A DNA stretch of 64,000 bases, taken from Diphasiastrum complanatum. Its lineage: Eukaryota > Streptophyta > Lycopodiopsida > Lycopodiales > Lycopodiaceae. A model generated the notes under the pieces. The model was not told the DNA's origin. It saw only the letters and a list, made by a program, of their open reading frames with translations, and searched no databases. The stretch is from assembly GCA_029204225.1 (NCBI GenBank), contig CM055099.1, positions 43,975,546-44,039,545 of the forward strand. Direction: 5' to 3'. The position numbers and the translations under genes were made by a program. This document shows positions 30,461-47,537 of this stretch, piece by piece; position 1 is the first letter of the stretch; the number at the start of each line of letters is the position of its first letter.

Positions 30461-33400
30461 AAGGGGCCACAATAGCATTTGAATGTGTTTGAAATATCAA
30501 TGTTTCAAACACGTTTGAAACATAAACACTTCACACATTTTTTTTCCGAGACTTGACCCAAAAAGAAAAAGTTTTTACTCAAAGCAATTTTCACCGTTTG
30601 TGCACTTTTCATCCTAAGCAAATGAATAAAGGATTTTTTCCACAAAGATATGAACTTTGTCAATCGTAGTAGATTGAATGCTTTTGTTGATTTCTCAAAA
30701 TGTTTGGAACATTTATAACGCGTTTCAAAGGTTCAAATGCTTCTTGGAATGGGTCGTAGCGAGTGGTAGACTGCTTATGAGTGTTGCAAAACTCAAGGAA
30801 AGGAAGACACTCATATGCACAAAGTCTATCCTTCATAGTTTGATTGGTCCTCTTTGTGTGATTATCAAATTTTGGATAATTTGCTGAGCTGATTTGATCG
30901 AAATGTAGGGCATGATAAATGTTTCTCGCAAGGCTAGTACAAATGTGGATTCAACAAGACGTCATATGGCCCAAGAATATCACATAAAGGTATCAATAGG
31001 ATCATCAGACAACCTTGTCTGATAAATGTTGTAGATTTGGAAATACGATTGTAGCTAATAGATCATATCGCTTTACTAATGCGTTAGGAACACCAATGGT
31101 GACCATCAATGGGTACCTAATACCTCAAATATGGATGAAGAATGTAGTTGTCAAATGCCGGGAAGGGACTCTAGGTCCCACATAACACTAAGCCATGCCC
31201 GCTGGTGGATGAACAAAGCCAGCATTGTCAATCATATACATCTCGTGCCAAGCCAGCGAATGATGCAAGAATGTCGAAGGATGCTCAAAGGTACCTAAAG
31301 GATTCTTAATGCACCATTGATATTTCAAGGTACTCATAAAGTCCACACACAAGAACTGGTTCAAATGCATTGATAGAAAAGATTTAGACTAGGAATGCCA
31401 TTTATAATTATCAGGGATTGGCTCCACAAATGTACCATCAATAAAGCCATAGATAGAGGCATGGTCATCTAGGAGATGTGTCACAGGATGCCTTGAAGAA
31501 TAAAAGGCTACACATTTGCTAGCACATAATGGGCAAAAGAATTCCGAGAAGAGCGCAACCCTTTATCTGCTAAGGAAGAGATTAGTGGCAGTTTTTGACT
31601 TATGCATGTACGTGGGTCATAACTCGTATGCACATCCAACCCAGGTGGAACAACCTTGTATGACCAATGGAACATAGTATCAGGTACCACCATGCTATTA
31701 AACATATCCAAAGCCAAGCACATAATAAGGGACCATGCATATTAGAGAGCATTTGCTACAAAGGACTGTGAAGAGATGGCCCAAAGAATCAGACCTGTAC
31801 TATAGACTTTGACTACCATAGCTGAAATAATCAAGCCACCCCTGTACGTAGGAAAATCATGAAAGAAGGCCCGTCAAACAAAAAAATTACCATAGGAGCT
31901 TAAATCATCTGTCAAAGAAACGATACCGCTGTACTTCTGCTTCACCAAGTACATGTTGAACATTCTTGTCTATCTGAAGTGACATTGCTAGGTGTATCAA
32001 CTGAGCATGCCACATAACCATTGGTAATAATAGAGCTGGAAGTACACATGCCTCAAGCCATCTGCAAAGACCAAGAATGTCTAGCAACATCAATTGGACA
32101 TGGTGTAATTGCATCTCAAATTGGGTGTCTAGACCAAGAATGCCAAATTGCAATGTTATGAGTAAGTGAATATGGTCGCTTATAGGGTTTCCAAGCAACC
32201 CATAAGGCCCATGAATTGAATCACCATCTTCAGTAATTGGCTCCACAAACACACCTAGAACAATAGCAAGAACAAATGAAAAATTGCATCCAAGCGTACA
32301 TGATCTCAAGCTATAGGGCCAACAAGAGAATCTAGACGATCCAGTGCTCCATCTATACATGTAACCTCTGCCTCAGTTGGAAGACCATGTGTACCATCTG
32401 GAAACTCTGCTACAATTGGAACCTTTGCTACATCTAGGTCATATACACGAATCTTTGCTAGAACGGGTTACTAGGACTTTAGGAGGTATAAACCAAGGAT
32501 ATTTCAATCTTGGTATTTTACCTTAGACACAAGATATGGCTGCTCCAAAACATGCATCCCATCATCCAAATGTTGTGGTCTACATATTTGCATGCCTCTG
32601 TCGCATCAAGAAGTTGCTGCTCTACCTCATTTGGAAGGTCATGTGGCCCATATGCACACATCTCTACTATGTTGACAAGATCCTATGAACAAGTTGATTA
32701 CATATATAATGGAAAAGTCTCAAAATGAAAATTGAAAAAGATTTCTTTTGAACAAAAAATTTGGATAGACAACAACATTTTATCCAAAGTTTAACTTGAA
32801 AGTGAATTTGCGTCAATGGTCTTACTTTAGTCTAGTGCCCTCATACACAATGATTATTCTCAATTGTGGTAGCAAAAAAGTACAAAAAAGATCACTTTAT
32901 CTAGAAGTAAAAGTTAAGGTTTTCTAAAGAACAACGAGCAAAGAAAATCAATACTCCAGGGTCAACTAACAAACTATTGCAAACTGATAGATCTTAATTT
33001 TGATAAGGAAAAGTTTTGACAAAAATTTTGAAAAAGAGAGAAGGCAGCCAAAGAGATAAAGCATCCAGGCAGAATGACTAGAGGGAGAAAACGACTATCG
33101 CAAAAAGAAGAAGCTTCCCAATTGCTCAAAAAAGTGCATTGCTACTATCATGCCCACGACTAGACCGATCTCGGATTTCGTCAATAGGCCTACCTCGACT
33201 CGTAATTTAATTATGATTGTTTGTGGCCCTCATGTGTATAAGGCCATACTTAATGGTTGGAGGCCTAAAACTCAAGACGGTGGATTTATATGGGTCTATC
33301 AGTGACTCATAGGAGAACTAAATGATGTGGCCAAGTCAGGCTACAGATGTGTCCAGTTGTCACAGTGCACTACTAGTGGTGCATGGGCCTTGGAGGGTAT

Positions 33401-34740
33401 AACTATACCCATTGGGCTCTCACTAGTGTATGCTTGATATTGATGTTAGTAGCTACATGCTACTAGTGTGACTCCTCTCTCCTTGTGAGTGATTGATCCA
33501 TAGCTTGGGGTCTAGATCCGTTTGACCTAGATTTGGTTGGGTTGGTTTGTCCACCATCCGATTCCCTTTTGTTGCTTTGTTGCGGTTGGCTTAACTATTG
33601 TATCCTTGGTGAGGGACTTTATAGCTACCAACTTACGACCAATATATGGCACATCAGATAAAGCATAGAAAGTGATGGACAATGAACAATCTCCTTCAAA
33701 GATTATTGAAGATCTCCAAGTACATTTATATAGAAAAAGCCTTACATGCAATGTAGTTGAGTTTTGAGTTCCCCCATGAAGAACCAAGCATCTTAATAAT
33801 TGAAGGCTATTAAGTTTGAATAATAAGGCAACAGTTTTGGAGGGAAGTGATGTGCCCAACAATGGGTGCTTTTAAATGTGTGACTAAAGATTGGTTGGAA
33901 CAATGACTGAGAATCTTGGTCAATCATATGTGGGTGCACATTGTATACAATACATGAATTGAGTATATGAGACAGTGAAAATGTCTAGTCAAGGAATAAA
34001 TCATTCAATTTTGTGGTGGGAAAGACTTGGAAGCCACCGATACAAGCAATGAGGGATGGGAGTTGCAAAAGATCGTCAATTGCATGTTGGCTACGATGTG
34101 TGCAACCACAATTTGAATTTCTATTTCACACCTAGCCAAATTTTGAAACTATTTCAAATAAGTCAGAACAAATGACTCCTCTCTGATGCGTCACAATCAA
34201 ACAAGCCTCAAATGAAGCAAAGCTGATATCATGTATCCCATGAGGGTTCAAAGCAACGTATTTTTTAAATCTAGATATGCATTTGTTTTGTTGTTGAATG
34301 TTATCCATTCTTGCCTATGAACTCCCCCCGACTCTTTGCTAACTTACTTTTTATCTATTTAATCTTCCAGAGGCACCTTCGACTACTACAAAATTTCCAT
34401 TTATTCCATATTCTTTTGTTGTAACGACTCGATTTTGGGTTTCATTGGTTCAGTGTCCTTATCAAATCTTCCTCTAAATCCATTTATGAACATTTACATC
34501 TTCTAAGGATCAAGAGCATAGCCATTACCATTTGGTTCTTGTGGACGTGAGTAAATGTCGTCTTTGTGTTCATGGCATTGTGTTTGAATTAAATTGCCAC
34601 AAATATTAGCACCTTAGATGGCATCACCGTGTTGACACCAATGTTAATCTGCGAGGATCATGACCCTGAGATGAGATAGTAAACAAGTCTATATTGTCAA
34701 TATTTTTGCTTACCTTTTATCTAAAAACTATTCTTTACAA
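30461..34740. other. Long stretch without a supported gene
   Basis: Minus-strand ORFs at 31188-31370, 31508-31723, 31905-32360 and 33527-33862 have no family motifs. They are best read as chance ORFs or very old transposon sequence. This region borders the promoter side of the endosulfine gene. Confidence 0.45.
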
Positions 34741-34750
34741 TATATAAAGG
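34741..34750 (+). promoter_or_regulatory. Possible TATA box of the endosulfine gene
   Basis: TATATAAAGG lies about 330 bp upstream of the start codon and is followed by a GA-rich stretch typical of plant 5' leaders. If used, the leader would contain an upstream ATG at 34809 with a 60-codon ORF, which weakens the assignment. Confidence 0.35.
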
Positions 34751-35069
34751 GAAAGAGAGGAGAATTGAATGGAAAGTTGGCGTCAACAAAGGGGGAGGAA
34801 AACAGGAGATGTGGGGAGGTTGCATGCACTTTGTATGGATAAAGATTGCATGCCTAACGTACGCAAAAAATGTTCATAAAATTGGGCATAAATATGTTTC
34901 TATATTGAAGGAGATTTTTGAATATGGTTGGCAGTCAAACCTCAATGGATTTCTACTTGCAATAATGGTTTATGAAATAGGAGTAGATTAGAACTTTTGG
35001 TGGACATAAAATACAATTCTCTATGTGGTTTTGATTATATTCTCATGATCTCAAGCACTAGAGCAACAA

Positions 35070-38000
35070 ATGGCGAGCATGGAAGATAAAAGAGGGTCAT
35101 CCCCAACGTCAGTAGAAGATTTCTCCGAGCAAGAGTCTATGCCATCTGCTGATGAGCAGGTGTTAAGCCTAAAAAAATCATTTTCATTTTTGCTTTCCTT
35201 ATCATTTCACATTATTCCAGCATGTTCTAATTTGGTGCTTGAAGTAACAACATTTGGTTGTAACTTTCATTTCCCCCCCCCCCTAGGAGGCAGCAATGCG
35301 TAAAAAGTATGGAGGTCTAAAACCGAAAAAGCCTCCTCTTATTTCCAAGGTTTTTTCTTCCTTTTTCTACTGTAGATCTAGTTTAAGATGATATGAATTA
35401 ATGATGATATATTATGTTGTGCTATTTGAGTATGTAAGCTTTGCATAGTCTTTCCTTTCCTTTTGTATGCAATGTTCTAGTTACACGTTTAACTTGTGCA
35501 TTTTCACAAATAATAGTTGTCTCATTGATGAAATTGCGTATGTAAGAGTTTGTTTTGTTTGAGTGTGTTCTTGACCTTTTTAAATCTTTCAGGATCATGA
35601 GCGAGCATTTTTTGACTCTGCTGATTGGGCCCTTGGGAAGGTTAGTTCAATGCACTCGACTGTTTTTTTGATTTGAGGTCAGAGAGAGAGCTTTATAAAT
35701 GAATGGTAATCAAAGGTACATAAGATTGAGAACACACATATCAAGTGTGTTGGTATTAAGGGTGTTAGGGCTTTTACTCCTTTACAGTTTTCATAGATAG
35801 ATGTACGTTTTGTAATTACTGAAATGGCCAAGTCACCAGCCTTTGGGGACCTTTGTGAGTAAAATGTAACTAGTTGGCATTGAGTCTTCTGTAGTTGACT
35901 AGTAGTTGCTGCATTCATATTGGAAATGTGACACGGGAAAGAGTACTCCTGAGTTAGGGTAAGATGTGAATTGGTAAAGATAGGAATCAAGTCAAAATGC
36001 CCACCGATAATCAACAAAGCAACAATAAACCCATTCCTTCCTATATTTAGCTTCCTCAATGAGAGCTATGAGAGTGAATATGTTATTTGATGTAGAATAG
36101 TGAGCTCTTAAACTTGCCTAACCCATAGCATGTAACAGTTCTGCCTCGTTGTTGATTGATGTCTGTAATATAATCCCATAAAGTTTGGCAATCACATGTC
36201 CAATTATGATTGTTACATCATTTTTTGGCCCCATAAGATTGTTGACTTTGTAAGTAAGATGTATAGTATTAGCACACCTAAAACTTGAGTGGGAACAAAA
36301 TCAGATATCCGCAAGCATTTTACTCTTCTTTTGCTTTGAGGTTTATTTGTTGCTCTTGTTCCATTGCCCTACTCATATGTTTTAATATTTTAGGATAATT
36401 TGAGTTTCTGTTTATCTCCTCTTCTGGCACCTATTAACATGAATTTCTTTTTAAGAACCTGCCTCCAACGCTCATTGATTTCTACATTTGTTCACAACAT
36501 GCCACTGCCCTTTATGTCGCACCCACACTGAAGACGAGTGCTATGTTAAGAAATCTCATAGGCCTTTTTCTTTTCTAGAAGCATAGAACTTTACGTTGGG
36601 CATCTAGCAAAAGGTCCTTGGCATTATTATGTCAAGGGATAACAAGGGCACAGATTTTTGGGGCATTTATGTCTTTTGCCTCGATAAGGTTCTGATGGAA
36701 AAGAAAGTGATGCCATTGTATGAAGGGCAGTTGTAAGAAGATGAAGATCGAGTTTTGGGGAAGGCTTTTAGAGGGAACTTGCGTAAGCAAGGAGGTTAGA
36801 GAGGAGTACATAAAAGTATCCCTTTGGAAAGTTCATGAGATTCACATAGATGCAGTAAAAGCTCATCATATCTAGTACCAGATCCATTAACATTATCCAA
36901 TGATCTCCCCATTGTCTAGAGCATGAATATGTAGTATGCCATCCACTACGTGAAAATTCGTTTGTCTACCTGCAAACATTTGTCTCCAAATTGACACACA
37001 AACCCTATCCTCAAAGGACACAACGAGTCCTTGAAAAGGCATGCCACTTCTCCCAAAGTTTCCCACCTTGAGATCTCATCTCCTCTCTTTAAGCGGAAAA
37101 CCACTAGAAACGTGAAACGGTTGGTATACACCCTTGATCTGGCTTTCGTGAGTCTTAGTGAAGAAGAGAATGTCCCCTTTTCTTAGATGGTCCTGTAGCT
37201 CCAAGTGTTTTTACAATTCCATAGTCCTATCTGTACAAGGGATGAAAGGGACCTTACAATCTTGACACGCCTTGAGGCCCCAATTTCCTATGCCATGGTG
37301 TTTGGGGAAAACTTCCTTTCTAAGAAAATAGGTCTCTCATCCCTAAAGGTGACCCACTCTTGCTCTCTCGCTTCTTGGACGACCTTTCTTCTCTCAATCA
37401 CTTGGATGGTTGTGAGGTCATTATCCATGAAATCTATGAACCCCTTAAGTTTAGGCCTTTGTCTAAGGGCCTCCTGTCAATCTTCCCAAGTATGGAATTG
37501 GATAACCATCGTAGTGCTGTCTGTTTTGGATCTCTGTATGTTCTATGATTCCTTGGTACTGTTAAGGCGTATAGGATTCGAAACAGCCGATACGGCTGGT
37601 CATATACTGAGTGGCTCCAGAATCAAGAAACCAGGAGCTGTCGTCTGATGCTTCTGATGGCTTGTCATGAATGCATCGTGATCCGTTTCTTGATTCGGCT
37701 GAGATGCTTCTGCAGCTGTTTTTGCCATCTGATTCAATTGCTCTTTGTTGTTGTTCTTGGCTTGCAGTAACCACAGTTTTGGATTCTGCCTAATCAGATT
37801 ACAATATTTTTTTCCATTTTTGCTAATCTTTTACATATGCATTTCTGGCATCAGACCAGAGTGACAGGTTTTTTTAGTAGAGTTATACATTGAGATGACA
37901 AATCTTGTCTAAATCTTCAATCTACACGTTTGGACCTTTGTTGTTTCACTGCAGGCTTGAATAAAACCAAGAAGGTAAGCTGATAACTATATCTAGTAGA

Positions 38001-38829
38001 CTAGTAGTAGGTGCTGTAATTTTTGAACCTGAATTGTAGGCTTGACAGTGGTGACTCACATGTCCTTCTGTATTGGAATTTTGGAATTTTAAACCACTTC
38101 AGGAGCAACAGGGTACACGATCTGAGCAGAAGCCTAGGAATCCAATTGAGGCTCTTCGTCCGAAGCTGCAGGTATTTTGTTGTACCTGAGTTTCAGTGCT
38201 TGTTAGCTTGCTTTTCCACTCTCTTGCTAAATTTTATGTGCTGTAGAGTCTGTTAACATAATTAGTGGTTCATGGTAGTCTTTAATATTGCTCCACCCCC
38301 TATAACCTTCAGCACAAACATTAAAGTCTGTCACTAAAACGTAAAAGTGTGCACTTTTTTGCTTAATGGTAATTGGCTTAAAGGTTTACATTTTCGATTC
38401 TCACTGTTCTCATGAATATGACTGTTACTCCTATTACTGGCCTTACATGTAAACTGTAGAAGCAATTTTCAAAAATATCAATAACAGCATGAGTACTCTT
38501 TTGTACTGATATATGCTAGATTAATTTGTTGTTTTGGATAATTTCCAGCCCACTCCTCATCAGCCGCTACCCTCCAGATTGTCATCACAAGCTTCTTCAG
38601 TAGAAGGTACCGTATGAACGTTAAAAAAATTTAGCTTTCACATTTGACTATTTGGCATGGTGTATGCTTTTGAACACTCGTGGAGTGGAGAATTCCCTGG
38701 AAGACGAGATCACATTGTGACCTTATGAAGTCACAAGAGTGGTGTTATACAGCTCTGATTATGAACCTTGAATTGTAAGTAGATGCATTCTGAATAACAA
38801 TGGAATTGCTTGTTGTTGCAGGTCAATAG
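35070..38829 (+). CDS. Plant endosulfine (ENSA/ARPP19-type) gene, six exons, 111 aa
   Basis: Joining 35070-35159, 35287-35349, 35593-35640, 38103-38171, 38549-38606 and 38822-38829 gives an unbroken 111-residue protein with GT-AG introns and consistent phases. An acidic N-terminus is followed by KKYGGLKPKKPPLISK and DHERAFFDSADWALGK, the family signature, then IEALRPKLQPTPH. Endosulfines are small, largely disordered proteins. When their central FDS serine is phosphorylated they inhibit PP2A-B55, linking nutrient/TOR and Greatwall-type signalling to the cell cycle; animals have FDSGDY where plants have FDSADW. The length fits plant members. Intron 3 is 2,462 bp and holds transposon debris; the others are 127-377 bp. 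The start is the first ATG giving the family N-terminus. I saw no broken codon. Confidence 0.92.
36946..37500 (-). pseudogene. Unrecognised coding-like remnant inside endosulfine intron 3
   Basis: Minus-strand frames at about 37440-37290 (with segments like GFIDFMDNDLTTIQVIERR and WVTFRDERPIF) and 37131-36946 (TNRFTFLVVFRLKRGDE) read like pieces of one protein broken by stops. I cannot name the family. They lie directly downstream, in minus-strand order, of a copia protease fragment, but their sequence is not like copia integrase. They may be an unrelated inserted sequence. Confidence 0.3.
37562..37793 (-). pseudogene. Copia gag/protease fragment inside endosulfine intron 3
   Basis: The minus-strand peptide contains SSWFLDSGATQYMTSRIG, the aspartic protease active site (DSGAT) of Ty1/copia polyproteins, preceded by a Ser/Glu-rich linker. 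The zinc knuckle and integrase are not found next to it. It is antisense to the host gene and sits wholly within the intron. Confidence 0.7.
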
Positions 38830-43474
<4,645 letters not shown>

Positions 43475-43479
43475 CTTTA

Positions 43480-44140
43480 TAATCAACAAGTATTATGTTT
43501 CTTTCATTATTTTTCACCTTCCTTATCTGAAGCTCTCACACACTATATTGCTTATCCAGCATTATCATTATCCATCATGGCCTCCAGTTAATCAAGGAAG
43601 CCCATTACTAAACTAGCTTCCATTGTTGCAAACATCAAAGATTCCAATGAGCGGTGGGTGCCTCAAATATTCTCAACTTTTGATTGGGTTTACATGCAAC
43701 CCTCTGAAAAAGGAACTCACAAGGTTGCAAGAGTTCAAAAAGCCTTAATTGTAGTTAATAAACTAGGGCACGAGCCTAAGTCATAAATTATAGTCTAAAG
43801 AATAACATGAATGTTAGGCCAAGCCACTTAGTTGGCTTTGGATAAAAAAAGATTTTGTTAACTTAGATTTTGAGAAATCCAATAGGAAATGGCCAAATAA
43901 GAGATCTTATTCTCATTGTATTTAATGCCCAAATCCTTTATATTTGCTCATTTGTAGTTTTTAAGAGTAGATTTGATCTCCCTTTCTCCCCTCCTCTCTT
44001 CTCCTTTAGTGCTCTGTCCTCTTTCATGTTGGATTTATTCCTCTACTCTCCTAAATTCCATGTTAATTTAGTTCCATTCATGTTGTTGTAGTTTTACACG
44101 CATTGTCGCATAGTCTGCAAAAATACTCTATTATTGAAGA
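43480..44140. other. No supported gene
   Basis: Mixed AT-rich sequence after the microsatellite with no recognised coding or repeat structure. Confidence 0.5.
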
Positions 44141-44154
44141 CATGCAAGAGAATG

Positions 44155-44275
44155 GCATCCGACTTGTCGAAGTCAACCGACTTGTCGGAGTTGGCCAACT
44201 TATCGGGAAAACCCGACTTGGCCGACTTATCCGAGAAGCCCGGCTTGTTGACTCAACTGATTTATCGGGAACCAT
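44155..44275 (+). repeat. Imperfect repeats of about 18 bp with CGACTTGTCGG core
   Basis: Motifs of the type CCGACTTGTCGAAGTCAA recur about five to six times with spacing near 18 bp and progressive divergence. A 136-codon plus-strand ORF (44103-44513) runs through them, but it has no recognised domain, so I treat it as unsupported. Confidence 0.55.
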
Positions 44276-44519
44276 CCTGACTCCATTGACTATTGGCAGC
44301 GACACGCTCGACTCCGAATGGTCGAAGCCTTCTCACGCCCACTTCCTGTACTATGCAACTACTTGGACAATGATAGCAGCAGCCCTGATCTATTCCAGAC
44401 GACGCAAACGGCTCCATGCCATCTTATTGCACATACATCTGCACAAATGTAAATTGTATATAGTTGATCACTGTAATCAATTAAATATGCATGTTAATGC
44501 CAATGTAAGCTGATTCCAC

Positions 44520-46049
44520 ATACGCTCGAGCGCCCAAGACACTGAGACACCAACTTATTAGAGATAGACTTAATAGATGCTTTCAAGCATTGATTCTTTC
44601 CTTTTGAGACTGATTGTCAAAATAAGCTCATAGCTGTTAAAGATCATAGTTAGCTTTGTTGTTTTAATACCGATTGTGTCTTAGGAATCAATAAAAAAAT
44701 ACCTACATGTGGTTCTACATGGCCAAGTATTTTACCTTGACACTTGCAATAGAATTAGGGCAAATCGATGCCATACCAACCCCTACGAGTGTAGCGATCC
44801 CTTGCACAAATCCATGTGCATTAAGGGCGCTTAGGTTATCAATACTTGTGTTATCGTTTTTAGCCTTTATTAGTGGGAAGAGAAATTGCAAAGTCATCAT
44901 GTATGTAGCCTTAGTTATCTAGGCAAGTTTACTTTGAAGAACAAGCGAAATTTGTAAAGTAGTTTACTTTATCTTGCTATAGGTATAAACGGAACATTTT
45001 TCTATTATTTGTCTTACCACCATTCGTCTTTGTACACTACTCTTTGTGTATATACCATCATCGCATTGTAAACCAATGAGCCAAATAAAGTATTGCAACA
45101 CTAACTTGAATAGATGTCGTGTACAAATCCTGTGAGGAAGTCATATTTGATAAGAAAGACGTTTCCTTCGAAGAGTGATAATAAGCGAGTTCGAGTCTAG
45201 TATTTGCCATACTGGTGGTAGCATAAAAAGTAATGCCAATCAGCATGTGTTTACATATGAAACGAAGTATCTGCTTATGACTAGTAAAGAGAGCATACAA
45301 TCACCCATATCTTATCATTTAGACTCTTCATAAAGATGCTTGTAATTACACATATTTGTATGAGAGTGTATTCCAAATCTTAAAATTGGAATCGGGATGG
45401 GATTATGCAATCTAGAAGTTTCTGTGAATAGAGAGACACATAACTTTGCGTATCATTGTTTGCATTCTACTTATCACAACCCGTACATCAAAGATGATTG
45501 ACAATACTTTCACTATGCAGTAGGTCATTGTCTACCAGTGATGGGCCAACAATCACATTGAAAAGACAGTTCTTTATGCATTCCATAGTGCCACCATCGC
45601 TGTCCTTTCAGCGATGAAGGTGCAATGTTTGATCAACATAATTTGCTTAGTAATGAATGTATTCATTCAAACAATATGAAAATAGTGTACTCGCTGTCCC
45701 CAACAAAGCTATTGGTGATCCCTGAAGTAGTAGTATTTGTATATATACTTAATTCTGTCCGTGAACATATGAAGTAGCCAGCGCATATTCAATGTGCACA
45801 AAACTCACTCAACAATGCTATCTTTTATACAAACATGTAAGAGCCGTTTTATCATTGTTTTAAGAGCAAAAGGTTGCGATTGATAGCCTATGCTTTCTAA
45901 CCAAAAGAGTGGAAAACATCACATAACTGAAACTAAAAAAGTATGGTAGTGGCTCGTGATCTAGCGCCTTAAGTCATTGTTTATGATAAAACAACTCTCT
46001 TCACAAGTATCTTTTCTGCATACTATCAAGATAGCAACATATATAGAAT
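44520..46049. other. No supported gene
   Basis: Only short motif-free ORFs on both strands; no terminal repeats or LTR signals found. Confidence 0.5.
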
Positions 46050-46366
46050 GAAAAAATTTGATCCTTCGGAAAAATTCGATCCTTTTGAGCCTTTGGAAAA
46101 ATTCGAGTCATTTGAAAAATTTGAGTCTTTGGAAAAATTCGATCCTTTCAAAAAATTCAAGTCTTTCGAAAAAAAAATTGAGTCTTTTGAAAAAAAAATT
46201 GAGTCTTTCGAAAAAAAATCGAGTCTTTGGAAAACTTCGATCCTTTGGAAAAATTCGAGCCTTTGGAAAATTTCGAGTCTTTTGAAAAATTTGAGTCTTC
46301 AAAAAAATTCGATCCTTTGGAAAAATTTGACTCTTTGGAAAAATTCGAGTCTTCGGAAAAATTCAG
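46050..46366. repeat. 18-bp minisatellite, about 17 units
   Basis: The unit is close to GAGTCTTTGGAAAAATTC with GATCC and TTTGA variants; a few units are altered by A-run expansions. Because 18 is a multiple of three, plus-strand frames show ESLEKF/ESFEKF repeats and the minus strand an FFQRLE pattern. The array abuts the 3' side of the broken FCP1-like sequence. Confidence 0.85.
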
Positions 46367-46559
46367 AGTTGATGGATTTTACTCTGGGTCGAAAAATATG
46401 CAAAGGGTCAAAAACATCTCGCACATCTCGCATCTCGAATATCAAACATATCTCACATATCTCAGCCATACCTGACAGTTGTCCATATCTTGTTGTTTCT
46501 ATGACTGGTCGAACATCAAGGACTTGTGTTAATTTGAGAAGATACGAAAAAAGCTTGTT

Positions 46560-47199
46560 GTTGAGTACATCGTCTTCAACTTCTCCTATAAATGGATTGG
46601 GAAATATGCAATTTCCGGGATTGTTAAGACATCCTTTGTATGGACTATCATCTATTAATATGGTAGTTCTTTCATCACAAACACCTGTGAAATTCGCCCA
46701 CACCCGAGATAGTGGCATGAACATTGATTCCACATTTGGCTTGTCTGGTCTATATAAACAAGGTCACGATTGCTTGAAACATTTTTCAAGTCATAAATAA
46801 AGAAAATTGTCTTTTGGCCACATGCTCCAACAATTGCATCCTTGGTACAGTGTTCTTCTCTTTCGCACATGACCACAACCCAATATTAAAATGATTGGAA
46901 ATCGCACTCAAGAAGTCAATGCAACCCGTGCGTAGTATGATCCTTTCCCACCCAATGTTATAAATCTCTTGGTTGGTTGGTGGACCGTTTCCAAACTTGC
47001 ACATCAATAGTCCATTGAGATCTAGTATTAGTGTATGATAGTGCAACTTTTCACCTATGCTTTCACATGACATTTCTTGCAAAAAAAATTTGTCATTATT
47101 TATAAAACTTGAGAAATGTATGTTCTTTTCTATTTTATCAAGTTCCACCTTTTGTAAAGTGATCTCTTTTCCTTTTATACTTCCTATCACAACGTTCAC
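46560..47199 (-). pseudogene. FCP1/NIF-type HAD phosphatase, broken by frameshifts
   Basis: Three minus-strand frames together show the order of an FCP1-homology domain. The first piece (47199-46786) has YHTLILDLNGLLMCKFG, then RTGCIDFLSAI and FNIGLWSCAKEKN. The middle piece (near 46800-46730) has YDLKNVSS. The last piece (46733-46560) has TTILIDDSPYKG, then GNCIFPNPF. HAD phosphatases of this group remove phosphate from proteins such as the RNA polymerase II tail. The nucleophile motif reads D-L-N-G, with Asn replacing the second catalytic Asp; to my recollection plants have relatives with this variant. At least two frameshifts separate the pieces, so no full protein can be made. An origin together with the neighbouring methyltransferase-like gene is possible but unproven. 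Confidence 0.65.
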
Positions 47200-47537
47200 A
47201 AAGAAGATTGTTGAAATAAGTCTTACTAAAAAAAAAATTCTAATTATTTATTAAGTTTTTACTATTTTTGATTGACAATATAGTGGATATTGAGTATATG
47301 AGCATAAGCACATGATTCATTTGTTTTAATTTTGGCAGACAAAAATAAAAACATGATATAATTCAAAATGAAATCACAAAAAAAATGATATCAAATGATA
47401 AGATTTAATTGTACATAGAGGAATTTTAAATATCTACAATTATCTAACAGTTTGGTTCCTACCATGGCCATTTGTACACTACAAAAAAGCTACTATAAAC
47501 TATGAGATTATAGGTATCAAAACTTGAGAAATCTATG

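Noticed and set aside
31188-32360. Series of minus-strand ORFs
   Set aside because: Leu/Trp-rich text without motifs, no consistent frame and no splice sites joining them.
44103-44513. 136-codon plus-strand ORF
   Set aside because: The N-terminal half is the 18-bp repeat and the rest has no recognisable domain.
46048-46800. 250-codon plus-strand ORF
   Set aside because: The first half is the 18-bp minisatellite and the rest is antisense to the FCP1-like remnant.
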